Shown one piece after another: positions 21,901 through 32,675 of a stretch of DNA of 64,000 nt. The stretch spans positions 62,001 to 126,000 of the forward strand of contig JAKLMB010000031.1 of NCBI GenBank assembly GCA_022813625.1. The letters run 5' to 3'. The position numbers and the translations under genes were made by a program. The notes below the pieces were generated by a model that worked only from the letters and a program-made list of their open reading frames with translations, was not told the origin of the DNA and searched no databases. Source of the stretch: Aaosphaeria pasadenensis (Eukaryota; Ascomycota; Dothideomycetes; Pleosporales). Within the stretch, counting starts at the first letter, position 1. Every line of letters begins with the position of its first letter.

Positions 21901-22202
21901 ACACGTCGGACAAGGGCGTCGCGTACCACCTACGCAAGATCCGCGCCAACTCGCTCCCGACGGAGGATGAGCTCAAGGTGTGGCCCGCGGAGATGAGCAG
22001 CGACGAGAAAGAGAAATTGAGAGTCAAAGCAAGGAAGTTGCTCGTCGAAAGGGGCATGCCGCAGGCGCTCACCAGCGTCATGGGCCAGGCGGCTAGCGGA
22101 GAGGCGATGGGCAGAGTCTTTGATGCGCTGCAGGAGGAGAGGCTGGCTAGGGGCGTCATGTTTGGGTTGGTCATTCAGGGCTTGAGGGGCATCACGCAAT
22201 GA
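18967..22202 (+). CDS. PXA-PX-nexin C sorting nexin with N-terminal membrane segment
   Basis: Exons 18967-19529 and 19580-22202, joined across a 50-base intron (GTGAGC donor, ATAG acceptor), give about 1,061 residues. A hydrophobic segment at about residues 65-100 is likely to be a membrane hairpin. A PXA domain spans roughly 175-355 with RDYVRWWYSPI at its start. A PX domain for phosphoinositide binding lies at about 525-640 (RISFFDDAMPG ... WKGHTKASLRGELERYL). A nexin C domain lies at about 900-990. Ser/Thr/Pro-rich linkers separate them. The layout resembles Mdm1/SNX13-type tethers, but I see no RGS domain. These proteins link ER to vacuole or endosome membranes and lipid droplets. The ATG at 18967 is the first in-frame ATG. 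Confidence 0.88.
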
Positions 22203-23090
22203 ATACTGTGCTTTTCTCTAATGAACGGCGTTGGATTTTGGGGGCTTTCGCGAATGGGACGACATGTGGGCATGAGGGTTGTGCTTTTCACAGTGGTTTT
22301 AGGGTTGGCGTAGTGGGCTCAATATACATGCAACTGAGCGCATGGTTGGTTTGAACGGCATCAATACATGTATATTATACTGGAATTAAATAACGAATAC
22401 CTCTATCTGCATCATAGCTTGAGACAATCCCTGCAGAACACCTAGTTAATGACGATAGTGTATGTCACCGGCTAACGAATGAAACGGCGTAACGAATCGC
22501 ACCAAATCCTCACCAAAACTCATTACTTCCCACCACCACAATAACGGCAACAACGTAATAATATTAGGTACGTGAATTATTTTCTATAATTCTCAGGAAG
22601 ACTATGACGAATAAATTAATATAAGTTTTAATATGTAACATGTGCAAATGCTGTTGGTTTTTGTTGTTAATTATATTATATATGTTTTAGCCTCTACTAG
22701 TTATGTATATGTCAAATGGAGAATGCAGCGATGAAAGCGTTACGAATAGCAAATCGATATTGAACCTAATTACAATGTTCCTTTCTTTATAATACGTGTT
22801 GCTTGCCAAGGAGGCAGAACAGTTGGAGAAGCTAATTCAATTGATCCAAATCCTTACAAACTCCACGAATAATCCAACACCTTTACGAAGCCCCCAAAAC
22901 GTGATATTTGAATGGAACCAAAAACACCCATGTAAGCTCCTGGACAGTCCCGTCCCCTTTCCTTTACGCCTCCCAGTAGCTTTCGCTAGTCGTGGATCCC
23001 ATATGCTCATCCAAACGAACCGACCGTCATCAAAACACAGAACATGATACAAGAAACTTAGGCGTAACAAAGGGGCGGCAAAATAACATC
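22203..23090. other. Intergenic between convergent genes
   Basis: It is AT-rich at 22550-22790 and no gene is seen. It holds the 3' flanks of the sorting nexin gene (plus) and the giant coiled-coil gene (minus). Confidence 0.5.
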
Positions 23091-26000
23091 TCACCCGACT
23101 ATGCTTTCCTCTTCCGCAGCGCGCCTAAAGTAGTCCGCGTCGCTTCCTGCTACAACCAGGGCAGTGGGCAAATCACTGCCAATACCAGAGTCAACTGGGC
23201 CATGATATCCATCCTTCTTCATATCTTCCATAACAGCCTCGACAGCACGATCAACTTCGGAACGTGTGGGCATACCATCAGACACTTCAGACGAAGTTAC
23301 TTCAGATGCTGTCATCTCAGTAGGTGCTGGCTCCGACTGTCTAGTTGTCGACTCCGCTCCTGCGACGGTTTGTGTGCGTTCATCATCCGAAATCGATTCG
23401 TCATCCGAGTGTGATGCTTCACTGCCCTCGTCGATTGTTTCCTCCCCATTGAAGGCAGTAGAGCGAGCGGCCATTGATCCGTATGATGTTCGTCGATCGA
23501 TGTCGCTTCCAGTCATGTACGAACTCCCGGAAGCGTAAGTGTATTCACTGCCAGCGCCACCAAAGCTAGATCGACCGTCGAAGCTATGAGCCTCTCCTTC
23601 AGCACGACTTTCAGGGTATACACTAGATACAATGCTGTGGCGACGTTCGGTGCCAGCCTCACTCTGAAGATCATCGTTGTACTCCGAGCCTGTAACTCCC
23701 GCAGTTTGCTCAGTATCCAGCTCATCCTGCTCAGTCAGGGGCTCGTTTTCCTTGTTCGCAACGATAGTGCTGGGTCGTCCGCCCCACGAACCCTTTCTAA
23801 CAGAGCTGGTTTTCACTGAATGACTACGCTTGAGTCCTGTACCAGTGTTGATACTTAGTGATTTGTTGATTCCTTGGAAAGGCTGGGCGCCCGTAGGGCT
23901 GTTGCCGCTGATCTGGCTCAATGAGTGTATGCGACGGTCAGCAGGGTTTTGCGGGGGCCCATTGCGACGGACAGCTGGTCGGGGCTTCAGTGCAAGTGAA
24001 AGCCCGTTAGTAGTCGAGGTCGGTGGTTGCATGCCCTTGTCAGTTTCCCCGGAGACATCAGCGCTCATGCGCTTCTTGAGCTTGGTAGGGCTCTTGGGAC
24101 CAGACTTAGCAATCATCAAAGCTCGGGAATGGTCCATAATGCCGTTCAAGATGCGACGCTCAAGCGCATCGGCTTTAGCATCCATCATGTGAAGCTCTTC
24201 TCGTCGGATGTCAAGAGCCGTGTGGAGCGATGATACCTCGCCGGTAAGTCGGACCTTTTGGTTGGCAAGGTTTTCGCGCTCAGCTTGTAAAGCCGCAACA
24301 ACCGCCAAAAGGGAGTCCTTCTCTTCCTTGACCTCGAGAATAGTGCGCTCCTTCTCTTCCTTGAGCTCCGCCATGGCCCGATCCTTTTCCTCTTTCAGCT
24401 CCCGGATGACACGTTCCTTTTCCTCTTTCAGTCGCTCGATGTCAGCGTCAAGCTGCTCCTTTTGTGTCGTCTTGCGCTCGACAAGCAAACTGAGCTCCTC
24501 TGCTTCACGTTCCTTTGATTCATTTCCGTCCGTGATCAGTTGCGTTTGCTTAGCAACAAATTCCGAAACTTCGGCCGCGGTTGCAAGGACTTGCTTGTGG
24601 ATATCGTCAAGACGTTCAAGCTTGCTAGCGGATTTCTCAGCCTCGCTGGCATGCCCGATCAATTCGTCCAATTTCTCTCGCACGATGGAATCGTCGTACT
24701 TGCCAGTTTCTGCCGCATGATTGATGAGAGTTTCCAACTTCTCTCGAACGACGGAGTCATCATACTTGCCCGAATCCGCAGCGTAGCTAATGAGTGTCTC
24801 TAGCTTCTCGCGAATGTGGTGATCATCATACTGTCCGGCATCTCCGGCATGGCCAATGAGCTTATCAAGCTTCTCTCGGACCTCAGTATCGTCGTATTTT
24901 TCCGGAAGCTCAATAGCAGAGGGTGGCGCAGGCAATAATGCAGGAAGACTCGAGAAGTGCGTTGTAAGCTCGAGAGCACGAGCCTTTGCCTCTTCATTCA
25001 TTGCGCGAACTTGTTCATCCGCTGCCTCCTTGGCTTGTTGGGATTGTTCGTAGTGCTGCTTGACTAGTGCCTCGATTTCACGGAGCGCGACCATAAACTT
25101 GGGATGATACTCAGTGACATTGTCTTGCAAGCCCGTGAACATGCGCTCGATGTTTGCGATCTCATCTCGGGTGTGTGAGTGCTCAGTTTTGTCTTCGAGC
25201 TTCTGTTCTTCAAGCTTGGTGACAGCGTCTTCGATCTTTGCGACAACAGCAGCCGAGTCGGTGCTCGATTTCTGAGCCGTCTCTTCGAATCGGTCGTTTA
25301 GGCCGGTGATGGAAGCTCCAAGGGTGTCGATTGTGAGCCTCAACTCTTCTGCCATGGTTTTCGTAGCCTCGAGGATATTTTCCTGCTCTTCTGCCTTTTC
25401 CTTCATGACCTTGGCTTGTTCGTCAGCGAGAAGTTGGGCATCATCGTACTTGGCCATCAAAGTGTCAAAACGATCATCAATCTTTTGCACTGTGCTGGCG
25501 ATGATGGCGTCCTTTGCCTCTTCCTGCTTCTCCAAGGCTAGAGCAGACTTTTCTTCTTGGCCATTCTGTATGTTCTCAATTGAGCCATGAGCACGTTCGA
25601 ACTCGCGCGCAACTGTCTCCATGAGATCCTTGACATCAGCGCCCATACCAAGATGAGCTCCAAGAGTCTCTTCCAAGGTCTTGATGGAGTCCTTCACCCC
25701 ATGTAAGGATCCTCCTTCAGCCAAGGCGGTTTTAAGATCCTCTTTGACGTCTTCAATGGTCGCCTTTGCATCAGTGACGTGCATGAGTATGTCGTCGGCC
25801 TCCTTCTTCCGGTCGTTGGCGATATTAGCAGTCACAAAAACGTCCTTCTCGTAGGAGTCCTTCATTGCTTCATAGCTTTCACGGAAGTCGGTAAGAAGGC
25901 CTTTGAGCTGCTCAGCATCTCCCCTTGACGCGAGATCGTCTGCGTTGGGGATCTTGAACTCCTCCAGCTTCTCTTTGATGTCACACGATAGGGCCGCGAG

Positions 26001-29000
26001 CGCGTCGATGTCGAGCTTTGTGATCTTCTCAGCCTCTTCCTCATCTGAAGGCTTCGAGGATTTCATCTCGTCTAACGCCGTTTTGATATCATCCACGATG
26101 ACTTGGACGACTGCGACGTCGCCTTTGGTGGCACCCTCGTCTGCGATCTTCTGCGACAGCACTTCGAGTGCTTCTGAAGTAGTCCTGACGACGAGTTCCA
26201 CATCGTCGAGATTTTCCTTGGTCACCACGGATGTGGGATCCGGCAAGGCGAGCTCTTCGATTTTAGCCTTCATATTATCGAGTAATGTTTCAATCGCATC
26301 AGTATCCTCCTTCGTCGCAAGGCCGTCTGCGCTTGGGGCCGGTCTCTCTTGTTCCCGCAGCTCATTGACGGTAGTCTGTAGGCCTTTGAGAAGTTCTTCA
26401 ATGGCCTCAAGATCGTCCTTGCGAGCTGCATCTTGTGCGGTTGCGGACTCGGGTGCTGGAGACGGGTGCTGGATGTTCGCATCCATTGTGTCCATTTTGA
26501 CTTGCAGTTGAGACAGCATTACCTCCATCTTTTCTAGGTCGTTGCGACGGAGACTTTCGTGCACAATTTCGCGACTAGAGACGGCAGGAGGATCATCAGA
26601 GGCGGATTCCACGGCTTCTGCAAGAACAACCTCGTTTCCGGTGGGAACAGCACGTTCTTGGATCTCCGAGTCATATTCCCCGCGCTTCAGCTTCTCCATA
26701 TCAGCACGAAGGCCGGCAAGACCCTCCTTTAACGTGTCCAAAATCTCGTAGGAAACGGTCATGTCAACAGGTTTGTCGGTCAGCTTGGAGATGTCAGAAC
26801 GGAAACCCTCCAGGCCGTCATTCAGGGCATCGATGATTTCATTGGTTGCTGACTGATGGCGTTCAGGGTTATCAAGCTTCTTGTCGAGGTGGGATTGCAA
26901 ATCGTCAAGCCCTAATCGAACAGCTTCGAGTACCTCCTCCGTATCGGCTCGGGCGTGTTGTCGGGTCAGGCTAGTCGATTGGCGCACTTGTTCAAGCTCG
27001 CCACGGAAAGCCTCAAGGAGTTCCTCGTTGATGCCTAGTGACTTCGAGTTGTTTTTAAGATCGTCCAAGCTGGTTTTGATTGTTTCGAAAATCTCGTCCT
27101 TGTCACCTTCGGATTCCCCAGCACGCACAATGGAGCTACCAAGAGACGTTCTCAGCTGTTCGAGTTCAGACTGGATTGAAGCAAAGTGAGCTGCCGAATC
27201 GGTTGACTTTGGTTCGTTAAGTTGAGTGCGTAGACCGTCAAGAAGCTCGCGCACGGCGTCAATGATGTCTTCCTTGTCAGCTGCTCCGCCTGCTCTAACC
27301 AGAGTGCTGCCCAGAGCCTCACGCAGATGCTCAAACTCCTCCTTCATGGTTGCAATCACTTGATCATTAGAGGCAGGAGTAGACTGGTGGTCTCCTAATC
27401 TCTCATGTAGGGTCTCTAGGCCGGCCTGAAGCTTCTGGATGACCTCATCTTTATGCTGAACAGTGTCGCCGAGTATTACCTCCTTCAGTGAATCGAATTC
27501 CTGCTTCATAGCCTCGTTGATCTCTTCATTGGTGTCGAGGTCAAGGCCACGGGTCGCGACCTGGGACTTCATGCCTTCGAACCCTTCGTTCATGGCAGCC
27601 AAGATAGCATCGTTGTTGTCACCGCGGGGCACGATTTGCGAGGCGAGACTCTCCTGAAGGTTCTCAAATTCTGACTTGATGAAGTCAACCATATCAATGC
27701 GGCTCCACTCCTGATCACCACGAGGACCTTCAGCAACGAATCCCTGGACGTCCTGACGGAGTTTGTCGAGCTCGGTGTGGAGACTGCTTAGGATTTCGTC
27801 CTTCTCGCTGACAGTTTGCGCCTTATTGACATGACCTTCAAGTCCGCTGCGCAAATTGTCGAGTCCATCTCGGATCGCATCCAGCACTTGTTCCGTGTCA
27901 CGGCCATTGGCGGACGAGTATGCTTTGAATTCGGAGTGCATATCATCCAAAAGCGACTGTAACCGCTGCATAACAAGCTCATTTTGACTTTCTGCATGGG
28001 GCCTGAGGGCTTCGAAACCAGCTTGCAAGGCTGGCTGGAGCTCATCCATAGGAAGTTCGACAGTGAGACCGTCCCTGATTGCATTGACAATATCTTCCTT
28101 TGTTACGGTGCCGGATTGGGACGGTTGCGAGGCGATAGAGGGCCCCAAGTCTTGGAGGCACTCACGCACAGCAAGCAGAACCTCTTCGCGTATTTCGTGT
28201 GCTTCGTTGATTGGTGGAGGCAATTTGACCTGGTGAATGGCTTCCTGGATGGTATGCATGATCTCCTCTCGGTTGACTCCACCGGAACCCTGATAGTCGT
28301 GCAAACCCTCCCTGAGGCATTGCAATATCTCGTCCCGCTCGAGCCCGAACTGCTCGATCTTGACTTCGGGCTGGTAGGACTCGTAGGCTTCACGAATAGC
28401 AGCGATGACCGCCTCCTGATCAAGGTTCGAAGACTGGGCTGATGCCAAAGCATGCTTCACAACGTCATAGACTTCTCGATTGTCGACTGTTTGGCGAGTG
28501 ATGGTGGAAGAAATCGACTGCCGTCTCCTCTCACGCATAACCTCGTCCATGTGCTGCTTCAGGTTTGCGAGCTCATCGTGTACGATGGCGGAGACGTCTT
28601 CATGCGTATCGCGAGCCTCGATGGCGGGTTGTGCACCCTTCAATTGCTCGACCTCTTCAATCTTGCGGGCAAGCTCTCGGCCCATTCCAAGCACTTCGCC
28701 ACGCAACTCCTGAATAAGTGATTTAGTGCCCATGGTGACGCTTCCGGACTCTGCTACGCTATCCTTGATCTTCCGCAGGAACTTGAGCATTTCGTCACTG
28801 ACAAAGTCTGCAGCCTTTGGACTGGTGTAAGGCTTGTTCCCTTCAGCAACCTTATGAAGACCGAACGCCGGATTGAAGTCAGAAGCAGCTCGCGTCAGGG
28901 CACCGGGCCCAGGAGAGGGTTGGAAGGCTGATGCCCCTTGATTAGGTACGAAAGGGTGATTGCCGGAGCCTTGCTTGACAAACTCTACAAGTTCCGTGAC

Positions 29001-30293
29001 CTTCTTTGCAGTGTCGCCAGTGGCCTTGTCAACAAGCTTTTGAAGGTTGGCGATGAGGCGTTCTTGTCCGTCTTTGGTCACCATTTCCCTTATAATCTTC
29101 TCCAGCATTGCTACACTAGCCGCGCCCTCGACAGAGTAGGGGTTCGGGCTCCCGATTCGTTCGTCAAGCATGAAGCTGCTCGGAGAAGCAATGCGAGGAA
29201 GAGAGAACTGTTTCGTCGGAGTCATGTGGGGATCCTTCATGCCCAAGCTGCTTCCAGAACGAGGGACATCTCCTGGGGTGCCCACTGCTGGCGGCGGATG
29301 CATTGTACCCAACAGCTCCTTCAAGGACCTGCGGATATCCTCATCTCTAGCAGTAGTAGCCTCTTTGAGACTGACAAGGTCAGTGGCATTGTCTTTGCTT
29401 CGCCGGCTCAATTGCGACATGTCCTTCTGCAAGCTAGACACAATCGAATTAATGCTGAGCAACTGATTTGAAATGGCATCGAAAGAGGGTGGAGGCTGTG
29501 ATGGCGGTGGTGGCGACCGTGATTGTGTTGTGGCTGGATTTGGGATATGCGGCTCCAGATGCTCTCGAGGAATGGTCATGGTCTGCAGGGCAAGCATGGT
29601 GGCAGAAGGAGGAGTGTTTTCGCCCAGAATAGCCTTTGAGAACGACCGCGAAGAAGGTCGAAGGGCGGGTGTCTCTTTCAGGAAGTCTCTGCTTGCAGGC
29701 GTAGGAGTTCCATTCCTGGATGAATTTGGGTCGGGACCGAAGCAGTCCCTGTCGCTGTCTCGGCCAGGTGTTCCTGATCGAGTGGTTGGTCGTTCTGGTG
29801 ACCGTTCTGGCGATCGATCTGGCGACCTCTCTGGAGAGCGGACACCATCGAGAAAGCTTCTGAGGTCGCGTACGCTTGTTGGTTGCAGCGACTGCATGCG
29901 CTTATGCTGGGCACCCTTGATCAATGATCGGTCGGGTGACCTTGACGGCATCGGATTTGTAGTATAAGCGCTCGGCATACTCTCGCGCGCTTTTTCCTCG
30001 AGGGCTTTGGCTGCATTTGCAATGAGTGCTGATGTGTTGGGTCGAGTGGTCATGTTGGGTGAGCCTGGATTTAGTGGTAGTGGTGGCGGAGCGCGCTCAG
30101 GATCAGAGCTATCCCACCTACGGGACAGTTAATAAGGGAATGGTCTTCGCCCTGGTTCGGTGAAGAAATCATCAGCAACTTACATTGGGATGTTAAGTCT
30201 GTGAGCTTCCGAGAATGAGTTTCTATGAGCCTCGGAGAACGAGTGCCTGACCAATTCGCGGTCCTGTGAATCTTCCCTCTCGTAGGAAGGCAT
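23091..30293 (-). CDS. Very large repeat-rich coiled-coil protein
   Basis: A first exon at 30184-30293 (MPSYEREDSQDREL..., with HSFSEAHR and NSFSEAHR in tandem) joins the 7-kb exon 23091-30117 across a 66-base intron (GTAAGT donor, CGTAG acceptor). The product is about 2,378 residues. Starting at the ATG at 30053 would lose 58 residues, including PMWDSSDPERAPPPLPLNPG. The N-terminal 450 residues are Ser/Pro-rich with SPER/SPDR repeats. The middle is highly acidic helical sequence with repeated motifs, then four 22-residue repeats and a long Lys/Glu coiled coil (about residues 1916-1995). A basic Ser-rich tail ends the protein. I see no Walker A motif. Relatives in moulds are often labelled chromosome-segregation ATPase-like, which the sequence does not support; a scaffold role is a guess. 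Confidence 0.85.
24633..24896 (-). repeat. Four tandem 22-residue protein repeats
   Basis: The giant protein contains four consecutive units of the form YDDxxVREKLExLIxHAxx (22 residues, 66 bases each). They differ mainly at the third to sixth and last positions. Confidence 0.85.
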
Positions 30294-31347
30294 TGTGTGA
30301 ATGGGTGTGTTGGAGTATGTGTAGTATACGCGTAGCAATCTCTTCTACGTCAACAGATGCGGAAGTGCTGGAATGAGCACTATCGCGTCGTCAAAGATGG
30401 GTTGATCTACGCTCAAAATGTGGTGCAGTGTCGCACGTCCCTTGTGTATAGTGCTAGCGACCCTGCGCGTGTTTGGTGTAGTGGTATCGTGAAAATCGTG
30501 AGAGTGATATATCAGGTGTAATTATGGTAGTTGAGCAGTAGAGCGAGAGATGTAAGTGTGGTTTTGCGTAGGGTATGAGAGGGGATGAACATGGGGGATA
30601 AGATGGACTCGTGGACGATGTTGGATGATAATATACTGGGAAGGTAAACAAAGGCTAAGTGCCGCACGGGCCCCGACCAATGAGCTCATTCGGCGCCTTC
30701 TGTGACAGCGCACACCACACCAACCACACCGTCGTCCCGGCAGCGCTACGATTCTAACTCTTCGCGCCTGCACAACAAGTCTACGAGTGGAGAGATGCAA
30801 TAATTCATTGATTGATTTTGATCTAATGCAATGTATGCGAGTCTTTGACATAATGGGGCAATGGATGCTGTGCTGTGATTCGAACATTTATTCCGTGCAA
30901 TTGACGAAAACACTGAAAACCCGAATCTGGCGGTGGACACGACAAACACGTAAGTATCGCTGGTGCCGGTTGCTGGGGCTACGGCGCTAATTCGGATATG
31001 GAAGTGAGGCGCCTCTATCGAATCACGATTGGGGAAAGAGCTGCCAAGCCACTCCCAGGCACCTTCCAGTCCTTCCACAGTCTGCCACTACCAGTCGTCC
31101 ACGGCAGAACGTATTACCGACCCCCGACTCCGAATTGTCAAGCTGGAGCTCACTACGTACCACTACTGACCAGAGCAACGACATCATCCCAACTGCTTCT
31201 ACTAGGAACCCCCCCCTAAACCGTTTGCATCGAACTCACTATCCATTCTTGCTCCATATTCCATAAACATCTTGCACGTCGATCCTTTGCCCGCATTCCA
31301 TCCATCACATCATTGACAAGCGGCCCGAAACCCCAACGATTACCACC
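30294..31347. promoter_or_regulatory. Divergent intergenic region between the giant coiled-coil gene and RPN6
   Basis: 1,054 bases separate the two start codons. No gene is supported. The RPN6 ATG has an ACCATGG context. I see no binding-site motif I can name with confidence, such as a clear proteasome-associated control element. Confidence 0.4.
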
Positions 31348-32675
31348 ATGGCCGTCGCAGAGAGTGGCAAGCGGGTCGAAGAGGCCAAGGCACTGGTCAA
31401 GACTGATCCATCTCAGGCTGAGCAGATCTACAAGGAGGTGCTTTCGACGAATCCTGGATCAAACGAGGCGGCAATCAAAAACTACGAATCCGCACTCGTC
31501 GGACTCGGTGAGCTTTTCCGCGACCAGCGGAGAGTCGATGCCCTGGCCGAGCTCGTCCGGCAAACGCGGTCGGTTCTGTCCTCATTCGCAAAAGCAAAAA
31601 CTGCGAAGCTAGGTATGATTCTAGTTGCCCCGCACTTATGGATAGCAGATCCTAACCCCAGGTTTCAGTGCGACAACTCCTCGAGCTATTCACAACCATT
31701 CCCAACACCACCGATGTCCAGATCGCCGTTACAAAGTCTTGCATAGAATGGGCAGTCTCAGAACGACGAGGCTTCCTACGACAGAACCTCGAGACACGGC
31801 TGGTCTCTCTCTACATGCAGAAACAGTCGTATTACGATGCTCTCACGCTTATCAATAGCTTGCTCAAGGAGCTCAAACGATTAGATGATAAGCTAGTGTT
31901 GGTGGAGGTGCAGCTATTGGAATCGAGGGTCTATCATGCGCTTGGCAACATCCCCAAAGGACGGGCGGCACTCACATCAGCGCGAACTTCGGCCGCGTCA
32001 GTTTATACCCCGCCTCTGCTCCAGGCCGGTCTGGACATGCAGAGTGGCATGCTGCATGCCGAAGATAGCGATTTCAACACAGCCTTTTCCTACTTCATCG
32101 AAGCCATGGAGGGGTACCACTCGCAGGATGAGGCGCAGAAGGCGACATCGGCCCTGCAATATATGCTGCTTTGCAAGATTATGCTTAACCTCGGTGACGA
32201 CGTGACCTCGCTCATGACATCGAAACAAGCTATCAAGTACGCAGGAAAGAGCTTGGACGCAATGAAGGCCGTGGCTCGTGCACACACGAACCGCAGTCTG
32301 GAGGAATACGAGACAGCTCTTACAGATTTCCGACAGGAGCTTGGAAGTGATCGCTTCATCACCAGCCATCTCCGGCGGTTGTACGACAACATGTTGGAGC
32401 AGAACTTGATCAAGGTGATCGAGCCATTCAGCAGGGTGGAGATCGATCATGTGGCCAAGATGGTCGGACTCGATACAGTCCAGGTGGAGCGCAAGCTCTC
32501 GCAGATGATCCTGGACAAGGTTATTATTGGAGTCCTCGACCAGGGAGCAGGTTGCTTGATCGTCTTCGACGAATCAGAGCGGGATCAGAGCTATGACGCG
32601 GCTTTGGGGACTATTGAGAAGCTGAGCAATGTCGTGGATGTCTTGTATACCAACCAGGCATCGTTGCTAGAGTAA
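31348..32675 (+). CDS. RPN6: 26S proteasome lid subunit Rpn6
   Basis: Exons 31348-31612 and 31669-32675, joined across a 56-base intron (GTATGA donor, TTTCAG acceptor), give 423 residues, the usual length for Rpn6/PSMD11. The join produces AKLVRQLLELF, which is conserved in the family; the nearer AG at 31662 would break the frame. The helical TPR-like solenoid includes CIEWAVSERRGFLRQNLETR and LVSLYMQKQSYYDALTLIN. A PCI domain fills the last third (TDFRQELGSDRFITSHLRRL ... KVIEPFSRVEIDHVAKMVGL). Rpn6 clamps the lid to the core particle of the proteasome. The ATG context ACCATGG is strong. Confidence 0.96.
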
